Of a stretch of DNA of 64,000 nt, positions 56,420-64,000 are shown one piece after another. The translations under genes were made by a program, and so were the position numbers. Within the stretch, counting starts at the first letter, position 1; each line of letters begins with the position of its first letter. The DNA comes from Phytophthora sp. 'mugwort' (lineage: Eukaryota; Oomycota; Peronosporomycetes; Peronosporales; Peronosporaceae), in contig JAUCEF010000006.1 of assembly GCA_033558025.1 (NCBI GenBank), positions 1,116,001 through 1,180,000 of the forward strand, in the 5' to 3' direction. The notes under the pieces are model-generated. The model was not told the origin of the DNA. It saw only the letters and a list, made by a program, of their open reading frames with translations, and did not search any database.

Positions 56420-57062
56420 ATGGACACTTTTCGATCTCCGGTTGCTTCGCCAACACCTACCGTCTGTATTGTCGGCGATTCCCAAGCGCAGCCACCTGTT
56501 CGACGTGTGGGCGTCCTCAAGACACCATCTGGTACCAAGTCCTCGTTGACGACGTCATCGTGTCGTGTTTGAAGTGTGAAGAGATCATTCGCACTTCAGG
56601 TAAGACGCATGTCGAGCGCGTGCACTACCATTTCGAGAAGAAGTGCTCCAAGCTCAAGACTTCGCTCATCACGTCCGTGTTTCAAGCTGCATTGTCCCCG
56701 GTCAAGATTCGCGAATTTCAGCTGCTCTTTACTTTCTGGTTCTATTCCACCGGCATGCCCTTCCAGAAGGCAGCGCATCATACGCTTGGGGATGCCTTGC
56801 GAATTCTGAAGCCATCTGTCAGCATCCCCAATCGCCCCAGCTGGTTACGACGCTGCTCGATGGAACTACGACGAGTCTTGCTCGAGGATGGTGCTTTTTC
56901 TGAAGAGAACGAAGGTCACGACGGGTACACCGACATCAACGGAAAAGCCGGAATCACGTACGTGCTTCTCTTCGAGGACAAAAATACTTCCTATAGTCCC
57001 TCTACATCCGATCCGACTCGCATGGCACGCCGTTCTTCGCTGAGCGTTTTGAAGCTGAAAAG
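56420..57062 (+). pseudogene. hAT transposase relic 2, 5' half (BED finger)
   Basis: From the ATG at 56420 one frame runs to about 56570. The shifted frame then gives a BED finger VSCLKCEEIIRTSGKTHVER, VHYHFEKKC (56560-56650). Next are REFQLLFTFWFYSTGMPFQK (about 56720), LKPSVSIPNRPSWLRRCSM, and the catalytic-region start DGYTDINGKAGITYVLLFED (about 56930-56990, equivalent to hAT DxWTD). It ends near a GTATGTGAG donor-like site at about 57062. The 3' half is absent on this strand. Confidence 0.72.
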
Positions 57063-57230
57063 GTATGTGAGACCAGTTGTATTAAAGGAATACACTTGGT
57101 ATTTTCCCGACCTACTCTCAGTGATATTCGAATTCGCTGTTGATATAGACTTCCTCCCCTTCACTGCTGTCGTTCGTTAAGTCTTTGAACAGATCGTAGA
57201 GCGCAGTATCTTCCGTATCGAAGTTCTTTG

Positions 57231-57254
57231 AATTGAATTGAATTGAATTGAATT
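57231..57254. repeat. (AATTG)n microsatellite
   Basis: Five near-perfect AATTG units between two oppositely oriented hAT halves. Confidence 0.9.
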
Positions 57255-57308
57255 CTCGACGGACTTGTCCTAGAGACGGTTACGAGCTTAAGTGGACGTA
57301 CTAGTGCG

Positions 57309-58600
57309 CTAGAAAGTTGCGCTCAGCCACAGCACTTGAGCAGCTGGAAGCAAACACCCTTCGCGCGATCTCCTGTAGCAGCGGGAACTGCGAAACCCGC
57401 GCCAATACTGGGGCACGATTAGTTTCAGCTGGCGAATCAGCTTGACATCGAGAGAGGTGTCGCGAGGTCCGCCAAGATACTTGATCAGATCCATGACCGT
57501 CGCGTCTTCACTGTTGCCGCCGTGCCACTGCGCGACGAAGTCCTGCACATTCGCCCGAGTATCTTCGTCCACCCCCTTTTATAAGTAACGGGGATCCAGA
57601 AGGTAGGCGACACCGTGAGCATCACCGTAGATGAAATCGAAGCGCTCGCCCAGAGCCTGTTGCATCTTCCCCAACTCCGAAATAGGCATTCCATCTTCCT
57701 GTACGCTTCCGGGAGTGTTATGAACATGTGGTAGACGTCCGACGGTGGCTTCGAGTTCTTCTCGAAAGCCTTCTGGTACGTTGACAGAACCTCAAGGAGC
57801 TTGAGCGCCTTTTATTTCAGCTGCTTGACGAAGTCCTTTGCCACAATCGTGTCGTACGCGTGGCGACGCTTGGCTTTCCGCTCCTTAGTCCGCCCACGAA
57901 GAAACTCTCGCGCAGTGCCGAACGCACGGAGAATCATCTCGGAAGCAAACACCGCCGCAAAACACTTCTGGATAGTATCCTCGCACGTATCTGCAGCAGC
58001 ACCAAACTTGGCTTGCCCTTCATGTGTTGCAGGCGCTTCAAATCAAACCAGAGTTGTTGACTTTTCTTCAGGAAACGAACCAGCTGCCCGAGTTTGTAGC
58101 AAGCTTTTCCCGGCCAAGGCAGTCTGTCGGCCAGATCCTTCACTGCCAGGTGGAGGACATGGGAAATGCAGCTGTGGAAAAAGGTATTGGGCTGCATCTG
58201 CTGCAATGTCAACCAAACAAACTCATTTGTGGCCGTGCTGTCCGTAACAACAGCCGCTACAGTGACGAAGTCGATATGCTCATGATGCTCAAAATGTCAT
58301 TACGCGTCACTCCCGAGTAACTCAGACCGTCCTCCCCAAACCTTTGGCTTTGTAGCCGAGAAAACAAGCCATCTGTACCAGCGGATAATCGGGAGGAACA
58401 TTTTTCATGAAGAACCTTTAGTAACGGTTCTTAAAGAAGAGTATAGCATTTTTGTTTCTGTAAGGTCCCTCCGTCGCGTGCTCGGACAAATGGGTATGCT
58501 ATTTAACAAAGGTAAACCTCGCAACATAATGGCAGCATCGGTAGCAAATGTTGTCTTTCGCGAGCAATATTTGCAGAAGAACGACGCGAATTGAACCGGT
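57309..58600 (-). pseudogene. hAT transposase relic 3
   Basis: Minus strand. A BED-like finger FASFFCKYCSRKTTFATDAA with CPST (about 58490-58600). Then GLSYSGVTRNDILSIMS, VVTDSTATNEFVWLTLQQMQ (about 58200-58260, hAT DxxxxN block), and NTFFHSCISHVLHLAVKDLA (about 58160, hAT CxxHxLxL box). Then KACYKLGQLVRFLKKSQQLW, the DAHGVAYLLDPRYL block (about 57600), and a C-terminal KLIVPQYWRGF...PAAQVLWLSATF. Several frame changes. It lies tail to tail with relic 2 and differs from it, so the two are separate copies. Confidence 0.72.
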
Positions 58601-58797
58601 GGAACTCCCCTCGACCCGACGTTTATGTAGAGATACTCTTTTGCAATTTACACCGAACGGCTCACCTCTTGAGTAGCTGAAGACAAGGCGCGGTATAGAA
58701 AACAGTCGCGACCCGAAGTAGGTGTACTTTCAAATATATTTGTTATATTTATCCCGTTAACGTTTATGAAATGCAAGGTTTTGTATTGTAGCTGCTG

Positions 58798-59460
58798 ATG
58801 TCTTCTCGTAAGAAGCACGGAATTGTTGGAGGGCTTGTCAAGAGCTTACGCGAAATTTGGCAGTCCAATTTAAGGCGCAAGGACGGTGGTGATTACGACG
58901 GAAAGCTTAACACGGAGCTGCTCGACAAGTGGTTCGAACATCTGAGCGAACATTGGCAGCTAGGTTTGGCCTGTAAAATTCATATGGACAGCGCCAGTTA
59001 TCACAAGAACCAACTGAACCCAGCACCACCACCAAGACGCTCAAACATGACATTCAGGAGTGCCGATAAGAATATAGTAAGTGTTTTTTTATATTGTTAA
59101 TGGGTCCAACAATTAATTCGTTTTTTCGGTGTGTTATTTAGATGTATGATACGATGTAGCCAACCCAAAAACAGAGCTAATGATGCTTGTTTGTGCGAGC
59201 AAGCCGAACCGAAGCCTGTCGACCGAGCTACTGAGATAGCGCCATCGCACGACCACTTGCAGTAATATATGCAGCCGTATCTCCCAGAGCGTCAGGCTAT
59301 GGAGCTCATATGGGCGGATATCAAAGAGCAGATTGCTGATGACCATGCATCCGACATGATCGAGCTTTCTTCAAAATTTAACCAGGCTTTGATTCGCAGA
59401 CGTCGGATACTTGGACTAACGCGTATACCGGTACGAATGTCAGTGTGCGCTGGTATCTGA
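58798..59460 (+). pseudogene. DDE_3 (Tc1/IS630-type) transposase fragment
   Basis: GKLNTELLDKWFEHLSEHW then CKIHMDSASYHKNQLNPAPP (about 58980-59030; Asp in MDSASYHK). After a decayed gap comes YLPERQAMELIWADIKEQIA (about 59280-59330; Glu in ELIWADIK). The spacing and the MD-x-ASYHK / PYLPE-x-x-x-ELIW pair are those of the DDE_3 group. The first Asp and DNA-binding N-terminus are missing or not recognisable. The gap at 59060-59270 may include an intron (GTAAGTG at about 59078). Confidence 0.65.
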
Positions 59461-60530
59461 CGGCACCGAAGTGACTGCGAAGCCGACGAGGACGATGAGG
59501 GCAGCGAATGGCCCATCGGGTGGTTTATTCACAGTGCATATTACGTTGGCGAGAATTTCTAACAAGATTAGTATTTTTTCAGAAACACGTTTTATGGCCA
59601 CCCTTTTTTTAATGACAGTATTTTCTATTACGATGCGGAAAACGCAGCTGGTTTTGTCTTCAACCAGTCAAGATACCTATGTGGCAATCAGGCGATCGCA
59701 AACAAAAACACGATATTTTACTTGCACTTTCTACTAGCAGATTAGAAGGGAAGGGCTCCGAAATCGCAACAACTGACCACAAATTTGGATTCTCACCCAT
59801 TTTTAAACCATACACTCAACTGTTGTTATAGGTTTTATAACAGGAGAGGTAGTGTAAAGTCTGTCCGAGGTTCGGTAGCCGGAATAATAGTTGATGACGT
59901 GGCCTATGGCCGTACCCATATTAGTAAATCGATACCTTGCGTCGCTTGACATCTAATGGGGTTTTCCAATTTATGGACTGCAGCAATACCGAATGCAAAA
60001 TAGACTGCACAACACCAATATTTCGTATCCAGTCAATCAGGGTACGTATCTTAAATATTTAGCGGCATATCTTTGCTTCAGGACATGTTAGTGCGGATGC
60101 GCCAAACTAAAGAGCGAACATATTTTGTGTAACGGATAAATCGTCTCCGATAAGCATTTTTTATTTTAAACCTCAGATCGTTCGCGCTCCGGCTGGAAAT
60201 AATGGTGACGGCAGGGCGCCCCAATAAACTATTCATTCCAAATAGTTTATACGGATCTCCTATAATAATTTAGTTCTGGTTATCCTTTGAAAACGAATAA
60301 TGCATTTTGGCAAGTAAGTAAAATGCGGAACGTATATACATTATCTCGTTTGTACGGTATTGAGCGAGCTAGCGAATGGGTGGACACCCGGCGCTAGAGA
60401 CGCCGGAGGCTTCTGCGCTCTGTTTGTCGCACTTTTCATTTAACTGTGAACTCCCTTCTTCTGTCGACACCTCAGAATGCAGTAAGGAGCAGACCTCACA
60501 CCTCTTCTTCTCGCAGCTCCGTGACAGCCA
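59461..60530. other. unassigned AT-rich DNA
   Basis: No gene, clear repeat or element end is supported. Confidence 0.4.
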
Positions 60531-60534
60531 CAAC

Positions 60535-61645
60535 TAGGCGACGGGCTACCGGCGCTGCAAGGTCTGCCAGCGCTCGTACAAGCACTGGGTGAGGCGGGGC
60601 ACATCGAACCTCATCCAACACGTCGGCGCGCATCATCCAACCTATGAGACCCAACTTGAAACAGCGGTGCCTGCGGAGATGGGATCGGTTCGCTCGTGGG
60701 TGGGCACAAGGCGCAGATGCGATTTGCATGGATCCAGTCCACCGTCGAAAAAATCTACCATTCACCTTCTATGAAAAGTCGGTTACCGCAGGTGAGACGT
60801 TCTATTCTAAATCAATATTGGATCTAAGTATATTTTTGTAAATGTAAACACCACTCTTGCAACTATGTCGGCTTCGATTCTTCGTGAAAACATGCTTCGT
60901 TTCAGCTCGGATGGTCGAGCTTAAGATTCCAGAGGAGTTGTCGGGCCAGTTTGCCATCATCTTTGATGACTGGTCGCATAACTCCGAGCACGATCTTGCA
61001 TGTTCGCGTCGAACTAGATCGACGGTGTGGTCCACACACCGTTCCTCTCGATTGTGCTTGTGATCGAAGAGCCGATGATGGTCACTCCGCCAAGTCGCAC
61101 CGCATCGCAATTGCGGAAGCGTTGGCAATGTCTGGAAAACATCTGGAGAGATGCGTCGTTCTAACTGGCAATAATTGTTCTGTGGACAAGAAGTTGGCAA
61201 GGCGGAAGGACGTTACGCTGGGAGATGCGGGGGCTGCCGCTTGAATCTCGCGACCAAGTAGCTCACGCGTCAACGTGAGCCCATTCCAGATGCGCTCGAG
61301 AAGCCGATGATCAAGCTGCGCACACTCAAGCAAGCTGCCAAGCTCAGGTAGATGTCTGGTCTTCTATGCTAGCGATACACATTAACTGACTGTTGTTATG
61401 TGTTTAAATTTGTAAGCCTCTCCGCCCAGTATTGCACCAGGACACCCGTCAGATCTCCATGTTCCAAATTGGTAATCGTTACTTCCAGTTGGCTGTCCAT
61501 TTTAATCGTGATGATGATGCGCTGGTCAGCCTTTCTCTCGTCGCCGCTGCAACCAAGCGCCTCAAGCCGCTTCTTGAAGGGCTGAAGCTGGTCAAATCAG
61601 TTTCCAAGAAGGCCCAAAAGCAACCGTTTCCCTCTGAGAGGTTCG
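60535..61645 (+). pseudogene. hAT transposase relic 4, with introns
   Basis: A BED finger at 60545-60645 (GYRRCKVCQRSYKHWVRRG, TSNLIQHVGAHHPTY). A likely intron at 60790-60905 (AG|GTGAGA...TTTCAG). Then MVELKIPEELSGQFAIIFDD with WSHNSEHDL (about 60910-61000; Asp in IFDDWSH). Then LERCVVLTGNNCSVDKKLAR (about 61145-61200; usually GDNCS, here GNNCS, so that acidic residue is changed). Then MIKLRTLKQAAKLR (about 61305-61348), where GTAGATG may be another donor. Last ISMFQIGNRYFQLAVHFNRD and KPLLEGLKLVKSVSKKAQKQ (61445-61630). The C-terminal dimerisation domain is absent. Confidence 0.75.
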
Positions 61646-61952
61646 TTTGCTGTTCATGCGCTGTAGGATTTTTTCCTGCTTTTCTTAATACAGTTTTGGG
61701 GTGATTTTTTTCTGCATACGTGGCTATACTGACCTATTGTGTAGATTCCGCGGGAAATATTAGAGAGATTTCCCAGCACAGTTTCCCACATCCATTCCCG
61801 TATGTTGATCTCGTAGACTACATTAAAAAAGCATCCACTTAGCACCGCTCTGTGGGAAATCTCCTGCGGAAAACCGACATCTGTGGGAGACTTGCCACAG
61901 ACGACTGGCTACTACATTCCCTTCTTAGTCTTTCCAAGTGAACACCCCAAGC
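61646..61952. other. spacer between hAT relic 4 and the Harbinger-type genes
   Basis: No gene is supported. GTGGGAAATCTCCTGCGG, GTGGGAGAC and inverse TTTCCCAC words at 61760-61900 suggest a small inverted-repeat region, possibly the PIF/Harbinger left end. Confidence 0.4.
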
Positions 61953-62270
61953 ATGGCAGACGAAAAGCGCCAGACCTACTCTGAAGAAGCGGATGTTATG
62001 CTGCTACGTCAGGTTCTCAGCGAGCGTCCTTTTCAGGCACAGCGAGGCAAGATCAGCGCCGCGTGGGGTGATATCGCTGCCAAGCTTGTGGCAGACGAAT
62101 CCTTTCCTCGGCTCAAGCTGAGCGGAAAAAATGCGCAGTCTCGCTTTGACAAGCTCATCTCAGCGAGACGACTGGAAAACGAAAAGAGCCTGGCCGCCAC
62201 AGGTGTCTCGAAGGACGAAAACGAGCGAGCCTTGCTGCTTGACGAGCTAATCGAGCTTAGTATGCTGCTT
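61953..62270 (+). CDS. Myb/SANT-like DNA-binding protein N-terminus (Harbinger partner type)
   Basis: ATG at 61953-61955 (MADEKRQTYSEEADVMLLRQ). A trihelix-like region has AAWGDIAAKLVADESF, SGKNAQSRFDKLISARRLEN and ALLLDELIEL. PIF/Harbinger elements usually encode such a Myb-like protein beside the transposase to bring it to DNA (family knowledge). The frame is intact to about 62270, then runs without a stop into transposase-type sequence, so the C-terminal half of the Myb protein is lost here. A matching coiled-coil C-terminus sits on the opposite strand at 63007-63290. Confidence 0.65.
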
Positions 62271-62280
62271 GCAGTGCTGT

Positions 62281-62859
62281 ATCTTTATGCTAGATGCAAT
62301 GAACTCATATATTTCCACAAGCGACTTTGTGCTGAGCGCATACTAATGTACTGTGATGCGGTTTGTGCTTGCGGCTCCCCGATGAAGAACGTATACGGCT
62401 TCATCGACGGAATTAAGATTCCGGTCTGTCGGCCGAGTCCCGTCCTGGCAGGAATGAAAACCTGCAGAAGAAAGTATACTCCGGTCATAAGCGCGTCCAT
62501 TGTATGAACGCTCAGGCAGCAGTCGTACCCGATGTTTCTCAATTCATTGCTGGGGGCCCATGGAAGGGCGGCGACACGACATTACAATTTTATGTGAGAG
62601 CAAGCTCGCAGATTACGTTGGTACCAACAACGACATCTTCGATGGCTACGTTCTGTATGGAGATCCCGCTTACAGGATCCAGTCATTCCTAGTGTCTGGC
62701 TTCAAGGGGACCTGCTTGACTGATTAGAAAAAGAAGTTCAACATGCTGATGAGCTCAGTACGAGAAGCGGTGGAGTGGAAATTTGGCGACCTCAAGACCC
62801 TGTTTGCATTTGTAGACTACAAGAAGTCACTCAAGATCCGTCTATCACGAGTAGGATAG
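62281..62859 (+). pseudogene. PIF/Harbinger transposase relic (DDE_Tnp_4)
   Basis: GSPMKNVYGFIDGIKIPVCR (about 62375-62435; first Asp in FIDG). HCWGPMEGRRHDITILCESK (62535-62595). DIFDGYVLYGDPAYRIQSFL (about 62635-62695; second Asp in YGDPAY). VREAVEWKFGDLKTLFAFVD (about 62760-62820; Glu in REAVEWKFG). The product ends RLSRVG-stop at 62857-62859. All three acids are present. Damage: a frameshift near 62500, a TAG at about 62726, and a truncated N-terminus fused in frame to the Myb-like piece. Confidence 0.82.
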
Positions 62860-63006
62860 TGCGTATTAGTTAGCATGCTTATTCTAAACTATCACTGCTG
62901 CTATTGTGGTGGTAACCAAATTAGTGAGTATTTTGGCATAGACCCACCTTCCTTAGTTGACTACTTAACTCCATAAACACAATTCCCCGGCTTAGCTGAA
63001 TTTTGC

Positions 63007-63290
63007 TTAGTCCCTCTTGCTCTGACCAATTAACTCTACAATGTTATTAGAGACTGCCACTACCGCTAGCATATGCGCTCGGTCGGCTTCATGCAGCTCC
63101 GTCATGTGCTCCCGAGTTTCCTTTCTATCTCGCAACTCCTTATCCTTTAGCTTCAGCAGCATTTCCTTCAACAGTACCTCCTTCCTCGACCTCTTGCTCT
63201 GCGGGACTTCTCTTGCTCCTCTCCCAACGTCTCCATGGAGAGGCGACGAGCGGTCGCAACGCCTCTTCTTCACGCTGGCGTTTGGTAGTG
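63007..63290 (-). pseudogene. coiled-coil C-terminus of a Myb-like Harbinger partner
   Basis: Minus strand. A basic start (VKKRRCDRSSPLHGDVGRG) is followed by a helix-rich tail RKEVLLKEMLLKLKDKELRD, RKETREHMTELHEADRAHML and SNNIVELIGQSKRD. The composition fits the coiled-coil tail of Harbinger-associated Myb proteins. It faces the plus-strand Myb N-terminus at 61953-62270, so it derives from another copy or from an inversion. A further minus-strand Ala/Ser/Val-rich frame (63452-63652) may be the upstream part. Confidence 0.45.
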
Positions 63291-64000
63291 TCTAGGGTGA
63301 CGGTCGATATATAGCGGGGGGGGGGGCTCTTGGAAGGTTGGCAAGCAAGGGCATACCTTAACATATCTGACCCGCCGACCATGCATAAAAGGGCGAAAGA
63401 GGGAGTGTCGTCGCCGTCTCTCTCCTACTCTCTCTCTCTCTCGCTCTGTCACTATATAATGACTCCAACGGCGGCATGTAGGCCGATGCTCCGCTCTTTT
63501 TGGGAGATCTCGTTGACGGCGATCACTGGGCAAGTAAGCACCTCGGCAGTGAATGTCTCCGACGGGCGCTTTCTGAGTACAGTGCCTATCACAGGGGCCG
63601 CAACCAGAGATGAATTTACAGAAGATGGCGCTGCAGCTGCGGTTGCTGGCAAAACGAGGGAGACCCCCAGAACAAACAGAATATAGTATCTAGCTGGTCA
63701 GATGCCGACGACAATTAGGCTCCCCGATTCTGGCATGGTTCGACCCAATAATTGTTTGTGAGTCCCTCCAATTAATTATTTGTAACTTCTAAATGAAACA
63801 GATAATTGATTATAACTAAAATCCATTATTTTTTTTAAATTATGGGCCTCTCGCCAAAGTCCTAATCGCCCAAGCCGGTCGCGATTAACAGTTCTCCCAG
63901 CTCTCGTTCAGAGTAGCTCTACCAGTCAGTCCTTCTTTGATTCCGGTTAAAACGACTCAGCGCACGCTACTTCCCACAACCCATCAACAGTCATTTTTAT
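63291..64000. other. low-complexity DNA and unassigned tail of the window
   Basis: An 11-base G run at 63316-63326 and a CT-rich microsatellite at about 63417-63446. Beyond 63690 only AT-rich DNA is seen, with repeated TAATTGTTTG and TAATTATTTG words (63740-63790). Confidence 0.5.

Noticed and set aside
1..64000. Secreted RxLR- or CRN-type effector genes, expected in plant-pathogenic oomycetes
   Set aside because: No frame with a signal peptide followed by RxLR or LxLFLAK was seen.
1..64000. CRISPR arrays, tRNA or rRNA genes
   Set aside because: No regularly spaced repeat with unique spacers, no tRNA cloverleaf with T-loop consensus and no rRNA core sequence was noticed.

Overview
The window looks like a piece of an oomycete genome, most like Phytophthora or a close relative. 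The evidence is two ordinary conserved eukaryotic genes with GC-rich codon use and one 69-nt intron, followed by about 59 kb of decayed transposons of the mix typical of oomycetes (Gypsy chromoviruses, Copia, MULEs, piggyBac, hAT, Tc1/pogo, PIF/Harbinger). The species cannot be fixed from the sequence alone. No tRNA, rRNA, CRISPR array or bacterial-type operon was seen.

Layout. Bases 1-3989 hold the only intact host genes, in convergent orientation: the 3' part of a PRP22/DHX8 spliceosomal helicase (+) and a complete two-exon 3-ketodihydrosphingosine reductase (-). After them come a hAT relic with hairpins beside it (4441-7860), a MULE with recognisable 36-bp terminal inverted repeats (8032-10888), a second MULE (-), a pogo-like transposase (-), short tandem repeats (14892-15874), a Gypsy relic (-), and a Tc1-like element with about 250-bp inverted repeats and TA flanks (19421-20927). 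LTR-like repeat fragments follow, then a second Gypsy (-) that is split by a complete piggyBac element (25191-28738). Next are unassigned DNA, a second piggyBac (31311-34930), a third MULE (+), a chromodomain Gypsy (+, 37500-41251), a Gypsy fragment (-), and a gene for a DNC-x-GQNK (DUF7869-like) protein (-). After that a fourth MULE (47082-55077) carries a whole Copia element (47355-53369) inserted in its last exon. The right end holds a fifth MULE, three hAT relics, a DDE_3/Tc1-like fragment, and a PIF/Harbinger transposase next to a Myb-like partner.

Interplay. Nesting gives relative ages: piggyBac 1 is younger than the Gypsy reverse transcriptase it split (TTAA on both sides), and Copia is younger than MULE 4 (GGGTG on both sides). 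Nearly every transposase gene has frameshifts or stops, so most are relics.

The most interesting signal is in the two piggyBac elements. Each carries its own palindrome, ATTCTGTA-N3-TACAGAAT in one and GTCGTAACTTACGAC in the other, just inside both ends. Each also carries copies of the same palindrome inside a transposase intron located at an identical codon position. The sequences differ but the architecture is shared, which suggests a co-evolving transposase-binding, autoregulation or internal-end system.
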